DNA of 41,585 nt from Caproicibacter fermentans. Lineage in GTDB: Bacteria; Bacillota; Clostridia; Oscillospirales; Acutalibacteraceae. The stretch covers positions 1-41,585 of the forward strand of contig NZ_VWXL01000085.1 in assembly GCF_009746625.1 (NCBI RefSeq). The letters run 5' to 3'. The notes under the pieces are model-generated. The model made no database searches. It saw only the letters and a program-made list of their open reading frames with translations, and was not told where the DNA came from. Positions 8,621 through 15,900 of this stretch are shown piece by piece. How positions within the stretch are numbered: position 1 is the first letter of the stretch; each line of letters starts with the position of its first letter. A program made the translations under genes and the position numbers.

Positions 8621-8762
8621 CACTTATGCTTACTTCATTCGCTGGCTTGAAACCTCGGAAATTAAAGAACAGGAGGCTGGAAATGTATACCTATTAATTT
8701 TCTCATGGTGATATCATGGCTGCCGGCCGCCAGATCGTCAACATAACTATGCTCAAAATCAC

Positions 8763-9194
8763 TCAGTCTCTTTCCATGATATACCGTGAATCACGGATGG
8801 TTTCTGTGATCCGAAAACCCAACTTTTTATACAGAGAAACAGCTTTCGTATTTTGAATAAAAACATAGAGAAATATGGGCAAACCCGTTTCCGCGATACA
8901 CTTCCGGATCACTTCACTCCCGATACCTTGATTCTGATATGGTGAAAAAACGTATATATCATCCAATTCCATCTTTTCGCCAACGGAATGAAAACGGCAG
9001 TACCCGACTTTTTGACTATCTCGAAAAATACAGGTATATTCGTTGATATTCTTTTTAATTTTATTCAGAACCCATGATAACACGTTCGGGTAGTCGATTT
9101 GAGAGATGTTCTCATATCGGTCAATCAAGTCCTTACTCAGATGAAACAACGGCTCAATATCACTTCCTTCGGCAGGCACATAAGTCAGTTTCAT
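8763..9194 (-). CDS. GNAT-family N-acetyltransferase
   Basis: The 143-residue product has the acetyl-CoA fold: the middle strand MELDDIYVFSPYQNQGIGSEVIRKC contains the Q-x-x-G-I-G pyrophosphate loop (QNQGIG), and the C-terminal part NTKAVSLYKKLGFRIT is the usual end of the domain. The acceptor is unknown. The ATG at 9194 lies seven bases from AAGGAG, which is better than the ATG at 9215 that would overlap the upstream gene. The start is 11 bases after the stop of the MBL-fold gene, so the two are co-transcribed. Confidence 0.85.
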   Translation of the reverse strand: MKLTYVPAEGSDIEPLFHLSKDLIDRYENISQIDYPNVLSWVLNKIKKNINEYTCIFRDSQKVGYCRFHSVGEKMELDDIYVFSPYQNQGIGSEVIRKCIAETGLPIFLYVFIQNTKAVSLYKKLGFRITETIRDSRYIMERD

Positions 9195-9205
9195 ATGAAT
9201 TCTCC

Positions 9206-9967
9206 TTACAGCCACACAGCCCAGTCGCCGTAATCGAATGTTCCGCCGCCGTGATGCAGCTTGCCTTCCGCTTTCAGCTGCCGGAAGGCGTCACGCATTC
9301 TTAGGAGTATTTCCGGCCCGATATCCAGGCTGTGATGCGCCGGAAAGACCTGTTTGACTGGAAGTGCCGCCACCCGCTCAAGAGAAGCAAGATAGGCAGT
9401 CGGGTCGGTGGAGGGATAGTAGGCAAACAGGGTATCCTTGTAAACCAGGTCTCCGGTGAAGAGGTAGCCCCGCTCCTTTTCATAAAAGCACATATGCCCC
9501 GGCGAATGACCTGGCGTATGCAGCACCCGCAGAATGCGCCCGCCGATGTCGATCGAATCGTTATCCTTCAACACTCTTGTAGGCGTCCCCTGAAAGAACT
9601 CGTAATTATTTACATCATATCCTTCCGGCAGATCGCAGCGGTCCACCACCATACCCCTGATCTGCTCCATGGTCAGCGGGAATTCTCCACTGAGCCAATT
9701 CAGCTCCTCCTCATGGGCGTAAAAATCCGGAAAGTATTTGTGGCCGCCGATATGGTCCCAATGGATATGGGTTGCCACGGCGGTGACCGGCTTGTCGGTC
9801 AGCTTTCTCACTTCGCCGTAGATATTGCAGATGCCGAGGCCGGTATCGATCAGGAGCGCCCGTTCCGTGCCGACGAGCAAGTAGCAGTGCGTTTCCTCCC
9901 AATGCCGGTATTCGCTGATGATATGTGTGTCCTTGTCTATATGGTCTATGGTAAACCAATCGCTCAT
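9206..9967 (-). CDS. MBL-fold metallo-hydrolase
   Basis: This 253-residue protein shows the full metallo-beta-lactamase-fold metal set: LLIDTG, THIHWDHIGG (the HxHxDH motif), HTPGHSPGH, FTGDLVYKD and the late PAHHS histidine. Two zinc or iron ions are expected. Most family members of this size are thioesterases, lactonases or glyoxalase II-like enzymes; the substrate is not predictable here. The start has AAAGGAA about eight bases upstream. It is followed closely by the GNAT gene. The 100 bases to the next upstream gene show no clear signal. Confidence 0.88.
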   Translation of the reverse strand: MSDWFTIDHIDKDTHIISEYRHWEETHCYLLVGTERALLIDTGLGICNIYGEVRKLTDKPVTAVATHIHWDHIGGHKYFPDFYAHEEELNWLSGEFPLTMEQIRGMVVDRCDLPEGYDVNNYEFFQGTPTRVLKDNDSIDIGGRILRVLHTPGHSPGHMCFYEKERGYLFTGDLVYKDTLFAYYPSTDPTAYLASLERVAALPVKQVFPAHHSLDIGPEILLRMRDAFRQLKAEGKLHHGGGTFDYGDWAVWL

Positions 9968-10068
9968 TTCAAGATTCCTTTCTCAGCTTGTTTTTTGCAC
10001 AGCAGCTGTTCTTCCCGTTCCGGATGTTCTTGTCCGCCCGAAACGGCAGGCAGGGCGATGCTCTGCAA

Positions 10069-10902
10069 TTAAATTTCTTCCTTTGATAACGGCTGACACG
10101 ATGGGCAGTAATACACCGCTCCTCCCAGATAGGCCTCTTTCACAAGCCGCCCTCCGCACCTCGGGCAGCCGGAGGCAAGCGTGTTCTTGGACAGCTTCAC
10201 CCGGTAGCCGCCCGGGCGCCCGAAGAGATCCTTTTCCGTGTCCCGCCCGCCGCGAGCCGTCATGTCATGCAGAACCGAGACGATGCAGGAAAGAAGGTTG
10301 TCCCGCTCCGCTTCGCTGAATGTTCCAATTTTTCGCTTTGGGTGGATTCCGGCGGTAAACAGGATGTCCTGCAGCACGCCGTTGCCGATACCGGGAAAGC
10401 GCTGTTCCGTGGCGAGGAACGCTTTCGCGCTCAGAGTCGGTTTGCTTCCCGCCGTCAGTTTGCGGTAATACGGTTCGAACCGGTCGGAAAACGGTGAAAT
10501 TGCCGTCCTGCTTTTGAGGTAGTATTCGTTGTCATACGTACCGTCATGGAGGATGATGCCGCCGTACATGGCGACGGTGAAGACAAGAGCCGTCCCGTCA
10601 TCAAATTCTATCAGCAGCTGATAATTCTTCGGCGCGTCGGCGCGGTTTACGAGCCGCGCGTTGACCCCGTCGTTGAAGCACAGCCGTTTCCCGTTATCGA
10701 ACGCCAGTTCCGCGAAGATGCCGAACCCCTCGGCTGATCGAATGGTACTCCCGCTCACTGCGGCGTCGTATTCCGCCGGATCGCCGGCATACCAGCAGAA
10801 TTTATGTGCTTTCGAAGGCGGGAGGACGCGGCGTACCCGTTTCCCGAAAACGGCATCGTTCATCTGCCTGGCGATCGTGATCGCCTCAGGCAATTCCATC
10901 AT
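10069..10902 (-). CDS. Fpg/Nei-family DNA glycosylase-like protein lacking canonical catalytic residues
   Basis: The 277-residue product has the Fpg/Nei layout: N-terminal beta-sandwich, helix-two-turn-helix with FPGIGNGVLQDILFTAGIHP (about 168-188), and a C-terminal C4 zinc finger (CPRC...CPSC). The usual MPELPE start reads MMELPE, so the catalytic Pro after Met1 is Met. The Lys of the usual RGK loop is absent (EGFGIF), and the finger Arg is replaced (GGAVYYC). It may therefore be a monofunctional, altered or non-catalytic binder. A clostridial clade beginning M-I/M-E-L/I-P-E is known to me, so this is not a sequencing artefact. GGAGGG precedes the ATG pair. Confidence 0.85.
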   Translation of the reverse strand: MMELPEAITIARQMNDAVFGKRVRRVLPPSKAHKFCWYAGDPAEYDAAVSGSTIRSAEGFGIFAELAFDNGKRLCFNDGVNARLVNRADAPKNYQLLIEFDDGTALVFTVAMYGGIILHDGTYDNEYYLKSRTAISPFSDRFEPYYRKLTAGSKPTLSAKAFLATEQRFPGIGNGVLQDILFTAGIHPKRKIGTFSEAERDNLLSCIVSVLHDMTARGGRDTEKDLFGRPGGYRVKLSKNTLASGCPRCGGRLVKEAYLGGAVYYCPSCQPLSKEEI

Positions 10903-10933
10903 AAGTAATCCCTCCTTCGAAATAAGTTGTGGT

Positions 10934-11602
10934 TCATTTCCCGTATTCGCGGATCAGCTGATGTGTCCATCGGAGCAACAGTTCCGAATACCGCTCCAGC
11001 GCGGCCTGCGAGGGATCCGCCGTTTTGATCTGCTCCGCAGCCTGCGAAACGGACAGGTCCATCCCGGTCAGCACCTCTTTCAAAACCGAATGACTTTTCA
11101 AGTAGTCTCCGGTTTCCGCGAAGTGCTTTGCCTGTAAAACGAAAAAGGCCGATTTATACAAGCCCTTTAGCGTTTCCATGTCGCTGCCGTGCAGATAATT
11201 GTGGCTGCACATATGGTAAAGGTTGCAGGCACCCATCAATACGGCGGCGCGGGCGTCCGCATCGGCTGGAACGGAGATGATGTCGTCCAGGCTGCCGTAG
11301 TAAGGGATGGTATCATAATAAAACTGAAACAAATCCGATTTGTACCAGCCCACGAGCTCCTCCCTTCCCGATACGAAGCCGCAGATCAGCGACCTGTCGG
11401 GAAGCGTTTCAATTACCTGTTTATATTGCTTCAGATCATGAAGCGATACCGTGTCCAGAATCAGCACAACGTCGATATCACTGGTTTCATGTGCTTCATT
11501 CCTCCCGTAGCTGCCCTGCAGACCGATAAAGAGAATCCGACTACCGAAAAGATTCCATACGGTGCTCTGATATTGTTTCATCCATTGGTGAATGTCAACC
11601 AT
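10934..11602 (-). CDS. Nucleotidyltransferase-domain protein
   Basis: This 222-residue protein carries a Pol-beta-type nucleotidyltransferase motif near its start: GLQGSYGRNEAHETSDIDVVLIL, with the G-S loop and the metal-binding D-x-D pair. The C-terminal half is helical, as in aminoglycoside nucleotidyltransferase-like or MNT/HEPN-type proteins. The substrate (an antibiotic, nucleotide or protein) is unknown. GAGGGG lies about nine bases before the ATG. It sits 31 bases upstream of the Fpg/Nei-like gene and is probably co-transcribed with it. Confidence 0.8.
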   Translation of the reverse strand: MVDIHQWMKQYQSTVWNLFGSRILFIGLQGSYGRNEAHETSDIDVVLILDTVSLHDLKQYKQVIETLPDRSLICGFVSGREELVGWYKSDLFQFYYDTIPYYGSLDDIISVPADADARAAVLMGACNLYHMCSHNYLHGSDMETLKGLYKSAFFVLQAKHFAETGDYLKSHSVLKEVLTGMDLSVSQAAEQIKTADPSQAALERYSELLLRWTHQLIREYGK

Positions 11603-11696
11603 GCTGTGATTCCCCTCTCTGGTTTATGGATCGGATGAGATCGGCCGTTTCCTCCGGTCCGATTTCCGACACGTCGTTTTTTCCTCAGCAAGTTTA

Positions 11697-11819
11697 TCAT
11701 AAAGAGGCGGACGCGAGACACTCCTCTGAAAAGCAGGGAGACAGACCGCGCGCCGAGTATTTGACCGGGATCCGGCCGCCCTCCTGAAACGCGCTGCTCG
11801 TGAGCTTTAATGCTTCCAT
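11697..11819 (-). pseudogene. N-terminal remnant of a YbhB/YbcL (PEBP-like) protein
   Basis: A 40-codon frame starts with an ATG inside the end of the tetR gene, behind GAGGGA. Its first 25 residues include LTSSAFQEGGRIPVKYSARG, which matches the N-terminus of YbhB/YbcL (Raf-kinase-inhibitor-like) proteins, usually 150-190 residues long. The match fades after residue 25 and the frame stops. The metal/phosphate pocket region is absent, so this is a decayed fragment. It would once have been the third gene of the MFS-tetR operon. The remaining bases to the nucleotidyltransferase gene (11603-11696) show no gene. Confidence 0.6.
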
Positions 11820-12382
11820 GGTGTTCCCTCATCCTTTTTTACAATACCGCCGATGATAATATTCAACACCTCATCAATGGCCTGGGTAGCCTTCATCCCG
11901 TTTTCAAGAAGAAAGTCGGTGTCGAGAAACAAATCGCTGACCCGTTCCAGCATGGCGGACAGAATGCCGAAATGCACATCCGGTCGCAGGATTCCCTCGT
12001 CGGACGCCTGCTTCAAAAGCTTTTGAAACTCATCGAGCTTGAACTGTTTCAAATCTTTAACCTTTGCCCATTCGTCGGGATAGAACTGTTTCGCTTCGTC
12101 CATAATCCGTACGGGCAGCCGGTAACGATGGCTCGAATGCACGATGGCATGAATTTTGTCAGGGAAGCTCCTGTCGCTCCCGACTGTATCCAAAACGTTC
12201 TGTCTGTCGCTTTCCAGGGTTTTTTCAAAATACTCCCGGATCATCTCATCTTTGCCGCTGAAATACTGATAGAGTGTTTTTTTGCTGATATGCAGCTCGG
12301 CAGCCAATTCATCCACTGTGAATTTTTTCAGACCGTACTGTTCGATCAACTGTGCCACGGCATCCAGAATTTTATTTTTCAT
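11807..12382 (-). CDS. TetR-family regulator of the MFS transporter
   Basis: The 191-residue product has a TetR HTH at about residues 6-50 (FTVDELAAELHISKKTLYQYF) and a helical C-terminal ligand domain. Its ATG lies inside the last codons of the MFS gene (11-base overlap), so the two are translationally coupled and the protein most likely represses its own operon through the palindrome at 13592-13610. The inducer is unknown and probably a substrate of the pump. Confidence 0.88.
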   Translation of the reverse strand: MKNKILDAVAQLIEQYGLKKFTVDELAAELHISKKTLYQYFSGKDEMIREYFEKTLESDRQNVLDTVGSDRSFPDKIHAIVHSSHRYRLPVRIMDEAKQFYPDEWAKVKDLKQFKLDEFQKLLKQASDEGILRPDVHFGILSAMLERVSDLFLDTDFLLENGMKATQAIDEVLNIIIGGIVKKDEGTPWKH

Positions 12383-13571
12383 GCTCCAAAACCTTCCTTT
12401 CCGCCTTTTTTGTGTTTACTCGCCTGTCAAGCGCAGTCAGCAGAAATCCGACCACTCCGGCAGCGGTGACGATCAGCCAGGCAGCTTTTTGCGAGCTTCC
12501 CCAAACGGCCCCCATTGCCAATGCGCCGCCAAAATTACCGATATATTGAAACGAGTTGAAAATCCCGTTCCCCGTACCGCGCAGACTGTCCTCCACCACC
12601 TCGTTGACATGGGTTGCCGCTACGGTGGCAATCGTGATATATCCGCATAGAAAAAAGGTGGTCCCCAAAAGCAAAAAATGGAATGAAAACGGACGCAAGT
12701 AAAACAGAATGCTCAGAACAGAAACGGCAAATGCGACCAGAAGCACCGCATTGACATACCCTTGGTCCACCCACCTGACAGTGACCTTCATAAACAGAAC
12801 GGCAACGAGAATCGCCGGTACAAAAATCTTCCACATTCCGTTCTGCCCGGTTACCTGATCCATGTAAATCGGCGCGGCATAAAAAACGGACATCATCATG
12901 AAGTTATTCAGAAACGCCAACAAATTCATTATAACAAAAGTCCGGTTTCGCAGCAAGAAGGAAATCTCACTGCGCCGAGGAACGGATGCCTTTCCGCGGT
13001 CACCGGCATCTTTCAGGAAAAGCAGGATATAGAGTGAATTCATGGTAAGGAGAATCGCACCGGCCAGAAACATCCGGCTGACAGACATCACTCCGCGCAG
13101 CAGCGGCCCGACTGCGAAAGCAAGGGCCGCCGCCGCGGAGACAAATGCGCCGAGAACGCTCATGGCTTTTGTCCGGTCCTGATCGCCGGCAAGACCCGCA
13201 ACCCAGGAATAACCCACTCCTATCACCGCCCCGCTGCCCTGCAGTACGCGCGCCAGGATCAGCATCCGGATGCTTTTTGCAAAAAAGCCTACAATAAAGC
13301 CGATTATGACAATCGCAAGGCCGGTAAGCAAGATGCGTTTATTGCCATACTTGTCACTGAGCAATCCAAAAGGAATCTGTAAAATCGCCTGCATCAGTCC
13401 AAATGCGCCTACCGCAAGCCCCGCGAGCAGGGGTGTGTATCCGTCAAGCGATTTGCAGTAAGTGGAGATGAACGGAGCCACAATCGTCATGGACATCTGC
13501 TGCAGGGCCAACGCCAAGCTGATCATCACCACGGGAAGCATCCTATTTTTTGATTTTGATTGTATGGACAT
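12372..13571 (-). CDS. MFS drug-type efflux transporter
   Basis: This 399-residue protein has 12 predicted membrane segments. The MFS signature between helices 2 and 3 reads GLLSDKYGNKRIL, and the helix 4-5 region has RVLQGSGAVIGVGYSWVAGL, typical of DHA1 drug:H+ antiporters. I chose the ATG at 13571 because GGAGG lies just upstream; the in-frame ATG at 13673 would swallow the promoter. It overlaps the downstream tetR gene. The natural substrate is unknown. Confidence 0.88.
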   Translation of the reverse strand: MSIQSKSKNRMLPVVMISLALALQQMSMTIVAPFISTYCKSLDGYTPLLAGLAVGAFGLMQAILQIPFGLLSDKYGNKRILLTGLAIVIIGFIVGFFAKSIRMLILARVLQGSGAVIGVGYSWVAGLAGDQDRTKAMSVLGAFVSAAAALAFAVGPLLRGVMSVSRMFLAGAILLTMNSLYILLFLKDAGDRGKASVPRRSEISFLLRNRTFVIMNLLAFLNNFMMMSVFYAAPIYMDQVTGQNGMWKIFVPAILVAVLFMKVTVRWVDQGYVNAVLLVAFAVSVLSILFYLRPFSFHFLLLGTTFFLCGYITIATVAATHVNEVVEDSLRGTGNGIFNSFQYIGNFGGALAMGAVWGSSQKAAWLIVTAAGVVGFLLTALDRRVNTKKAERKVLEHEK

Positions 13572-13591
13572 GCGAAAGCCTCCAACACTGT

Positions 13592-13658
13592 ATAAACTAA
13601 TACTGTTTATTTGGTTTCCAATAAATACTATCGTATCCTTTCTTTGCAGACTTGTCAA
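13592..13658 (-). promoter_or_regulatory. Promoter and candidate TetR operator of the MFS-tetR operon
   Basis: On the minus strand, TTGACA (13658-13653) and TACGAT (13635-13630) are 17 bases apart. The inverted repeat ATAAAC-N7-GTTTAT (13592-13610) lies between the start point and the ribosome site. Its size suits a TetR dimer, and the only regulator in the operon is a TetR. It is divergent from the promoter of the small HTH gene. Confidence 0.65.
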
Positions 13659-13701
13659 CAGCAAAAAAATCAATTCTGTCGTTAAGAAAATCTTGACGCG
13701 C

Positions 13702-13730
13702 TTGCTTCCATTCGTCTCTCCGTATATACT
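13702..13730 (+). promoter_or_regulatory. Promoter of the HTH-response regulator-kinase operon
   Basis: TTGCTT (13702-13707) and TATACT (13725-13730) have a 17-base spacer, and the first gene starts 31 bases later. The 11-bp-period repeats of the downstream ABC promoter are not present here. Confidence 0.6.
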
Positions 13731-13761
13731 GAAGAAAAACGTATCCTACGGAGGCCAGGCA

Positions 13762-13950
13762 ATGCTGGATGATATTTCCGTCCGGCAGGCAGCAGAAAAA
13801 CGGGAAATTTCAGAACGCCGGATTCAGAAGCTCTGCGAAGAAAACCGGGTCGCCGAAACGGTTCGTTTCGGTCATGCGTGGGCCATCCCCAAGGATGCAC
13901 GCAAGCCTGCTGATAAACGAAAAACGGGGAGGACTGAATTTGAACTATAG
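13762..13950 (+). CDS. Small helix-turn-helix protein
   Basis: A 62-residue protein with an excisionase/MerR-like HTH: SVRQAAEKREISERRIQKLC (residues 6-25), followed by the basic wing VRFGHAWAIPKDARKPADKR. Such short HTH proteins are common in clostridia, both alone and beside mobile genes, and have no assigned role. GGAGG lies seven bases before the ATG at 13762. The last 11 bases overlap the start of the response regulator gene, so it is translationally coupled to the two-component system and may modify its regulation. Confidence 0.75.
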   Translation: MLDDISVRQAAEKREISERRIQKLCEENRVAETVRFGHAWAIPKDARKPADKRKTGRTEFEL

Positions 13951-14635
13951 AATCTTAGTGATCGATGATGATAAAGAGCTGTGCGCTTTGATCAAACAGA
14001 GCGTGGCGGCTGAAAATATCAGCGCGGAACACTGCTGCTCCGGCGCGGACGGGCTCGCCATGCTTCAAAAGAATGATTACCATCTGATTCTTTTGGATGT
14101 GATGATGCCGGGAATGGACGGCTTTGAAACCATGGAGAAAATACGGCAAAACAGCAGCATTCCCATCCTGATGCTGACCTCCAAAAACGACAGCACCTCA
14201 AAGGTTCGCGGGCTGCGTTCCGGCGCGGACGATTACCTGACAAAGCCTTTTGATATGGAGGAACTGATTGCCCGCGTTCTTTCCTTAATCCGCCGTTATA
14301 CGCGGTTCAATACGACGGGGGATCATTCGCGGCCGCTGACCTATCAGGGACTGACCATAGACCTGGACAACAGGAGCGTAACCACTTCGAACGGGACGTT
14401 TGAATTGCCTCCGAAAGAATTCGACCTGCTGCTGTTCTGCGCGAAAAATCAGGGGAAAATATTGACAAAGCAGCAGATTTATGAGGAGGTCTGGCGCGAG
14501 CCGTATGTTTACGACGACAGCAACATCATGGCGATCATCAGCAGGCTGCGCAAAAAGATCGAACCCGATTCGGGATCGCCCTTTTACATCCAAACGGTAA
14601 AGGGAATCGGCTACCGCTTCAACAAGGAGGTGTAG
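13940..14635 (+). CDS. OmpR-family response regulator (module 1)
   Basis: The 231-residue protein has a receiver domain with acidic pocket IDDD, phospho-acceptor D53 (LLDVMMPGMDG), T80 and K102 (TKPF), then an OmpR-type winged helix (about 130-228, ending IQTVKGIGYRF). The start is TTG at 13940, after GGGGAGG; longer in-frame starts lie inside the small HTH gene. It pairs with the kinase three bases downstream. Four heptamers with an 11-bp period in front of the following ABC operon are its likely target. Confidence 0.9.
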   Translation: MNYRILVIDDDKELCALIKQSVAAENISAEHCCSGADGLAMLQKNDYHLILLDVMMPGMDGFETMEKIRQNSSIPILMLTSKNDSTSKVRGLRSGADDYLTKPFDMEELIARVLSLIRRYTRFNTTGDHSRPLTYQGLTIDLDNRSVTTSNGTFELPPKEFDLLLFCAKNQGKILTKQQIYEEVWREPYVYDDSNIMAIISRLRKKIEPDSGSPFYIQTVKGIGYRFNKEV

Positions 14636-14638
14636 GCC

Positions 14639-15562
14639 GTGATTCTCAATATAATATTCGGCGTACTGTTTTTTCTTGCCTTTCTGTGCGCCATGATCTG
14701 CATGGGAAAACTCCTTGGCGTCAAGCGGCAGCTTCAGGACATGACAGAAGCTCTGAATGACATTGAAGCCGGAAACGGGAACCGCAGAATTCTTGCCGTG
14801 GGCAATGAGCTGACCGCGGACCTTTCCTACAAAATGAATGAAATTGTCACCCGTTACGAGGAACAGCTCTCCGGGCTCAGGGCGGCGGACGAGACCAACC
14901 GCCGGCTTATGACCAGCCTTTCCCACGACGTGCGGACGCCGCTCACCACCCTGATCGGCTATCTGGATGCCGCGCACAGAGGCGTTGTCACAGGCAAAGA
15001 GCGCGAAGAGTATCTGGAAATCGCAAGACACAAAGCCCACGACCTGAAGGATTATATCGACATGCTTTTCGACTGGTTCAGGCTCAATTCCAGCGAATTT
15101 TTCCTATCCATCGAGCGGGCGGAGCTTGCGGAACTGACGCGGAATGTTCTGAAAGACTGGATTCCCATCTTTGAGGAAAATCATCTGGACTATGAAATTG
15201 ATATTCCGGAAAGGCCGCTGTTTGCAAAGGTGGATCCGGACGGATACGCTAGGATCCTCAACAATCTGGTGCAAAACGTCATTACCCACAGCCGCGCCAC
15301 CCAGATTAAAATAGAAATGGAACAAAAAGAAAAGAAAATTGAAATCCGTATCACAGACAACGGGATCGGCATCGAGAAAGCGGATTTGCCGCATATCTTT
15401 GAACGGTTGTACAAATGCGACAAAGGCCGCTCCGATAAAGGCAGCGGATTGGGGCTGTCCATCGTCAGGGAAATGGCTGAAAAAATGGACGGGACGATTC
15501 GCGTCCAAAGCGAGCCAAACCTATATACGGCTTTTACCGTCTGCTTTCCGGTGAAAAATTGA
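14639..15562 (+). CDS. Short sensor histidine kinase (module 1)
   Basis: This 307-residue kinase has one obvious hydrophobic N-terminal segment (residues 2-25), almost no extracellular part, a HAMP-like linker, the phospho-acceptor H96 in SLSHDVRTPL, and a C-terminal ATPase with N-box NLVQNVITHS, DNGIGIE and GSGLGLSI. Such kinases without a sensor domain often depend on a partner transporter for sensing or sense within the membrane, as in Bce- or Cpr-type peptide resistance systems. It starts with GTG at 14639 after AAGGAGG. A terminator follows, then the ABC operon it likely controls. Confidence 0.88.
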   Translation: MILNIIFGVLFFLAFLCAMICMGKLLGVKRQLQDMTEALNDIEAGNGNRRILAVGNELTADLSYKMNEIVTRYEEQLSGLRAADETNRRLMTSLSHDVRTPLTTLIGYLDAAHRGVVTGKEREEYLEIARHKAHDLKDYIDMLFDWFRLNSSEFFLSIERAELAELTRNVLKDWIPIFEENHLDYEIDIPERPLFAKVDPDGYARILNNLVQNVITHSRATQIKIEMEQKEKKIEIRITDNGIGIEKADLPHIFERLYKCDKGRSDKGSGLGLSIVREMAEKMDGTIRVQSEPNLYTAFTVCFPVKN

Positions 15563-15609
15563 GTGCGGGCTTGCAAAATGAAATCGCGATAGCAAATTGC
15601 AAAAAGAAA

Positions 15610-15709
15610 CTGCCTCAAAAATAAAAGGATGCGCCTTGAAACGGCTTTTATCAGCCAGATCAAGACGCATTTTTATGTATGATTTTTGAATAATGCTATT
15701 TTGCGACAG
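15610..15709. repeat. Possible MITE or IS-end remnant around the terminator
   Basis: About 100 bases are bounded by imperfect inverted ends, CTGCCTCAAAA (15610-15620) and TTTTGCGACAG (15699-15709), and contain the kinase operon terminator. The right end also forms a second inverted repeat, GCTATTTTG (15695-15703) with CAAAATAGC (15726-15734). Ends of the form CTGTCGCAAAA recall some IS termini. There is no clear target duplication, so this is tentative. The bases from 15735 to 15818 show no gene. Confidence 0.3.
15629..15674 (+). terminator. Intrinsic terminator after the kinase gene
   Basis: A long interrupted stem pairs ATGCG with CGCAT, CTTGA with TCAAG and GGCT with AGCC, and ends in TTTTT (15670-15674). 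It separates the two-component operon from the ABC operon, which therefore needs its own promoter. Confidence 0.8.
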
Positions 15710-15818
15710 CCCCTTCTTTGTGCAACAAAATAGCCGGCGGTGCCGGTGAAATCGATAGGCTTAGGCAAAAAACAGGCTGCGGCTTGTAAGAGGGTATCCG
15801 TCCGTTTTGCCGAAATTG

Positions 15819-15871
15819 CAAGGTTAACGCAAGGTTCCGGCAAGGTTAATGCAAGAATTCCGTGTTACACT
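15819..15871 (+). promoter_or_regulatory. Module 1 ABC promoter with 11-bp-period direct repeats
   Basis: CAAGGTT occurs at 15819, 15830 and 15841, each exactly 11 bases apart, with a degenerate fourth copy (CAAGAAT) at 15852. A -10-like TACACT is at 15866-15871. Tandem repeats on one face of the helix just upstream of a -10, with no good -35, are the hallmark of activation by an OmpR/PhoB-type regulator. The response regulator encoded at 13940-14635 is the natural candidate. Confidence 0.75.
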
Positions 15872-15900
15872 GGTTACAGTAAGAAAAGGAGGTTCTGGGA

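Noticed and set aside
8655-8765. Minus-strand open frame after the GNAT gene ending ...KLIGIHFQPPVL-stop
   Set aside because: It looks slightly protein-like but has no start, ribosome site or recognisable family; too short to support as a gene or remnant.
10934-11602. Nucleotidyltransferase as the antitoxin of a MNT/HEPN toxin-antitoxin pair
   Set aside because: The domain is fused to a long C-terminal half and there is no separate small HEPN gene next to it.
11578-11832. 84-codon minus-strand frame in the gap after tetR
   Set aside because: It runs in a different frame from the YbhB-like remnant and resembles no protein.
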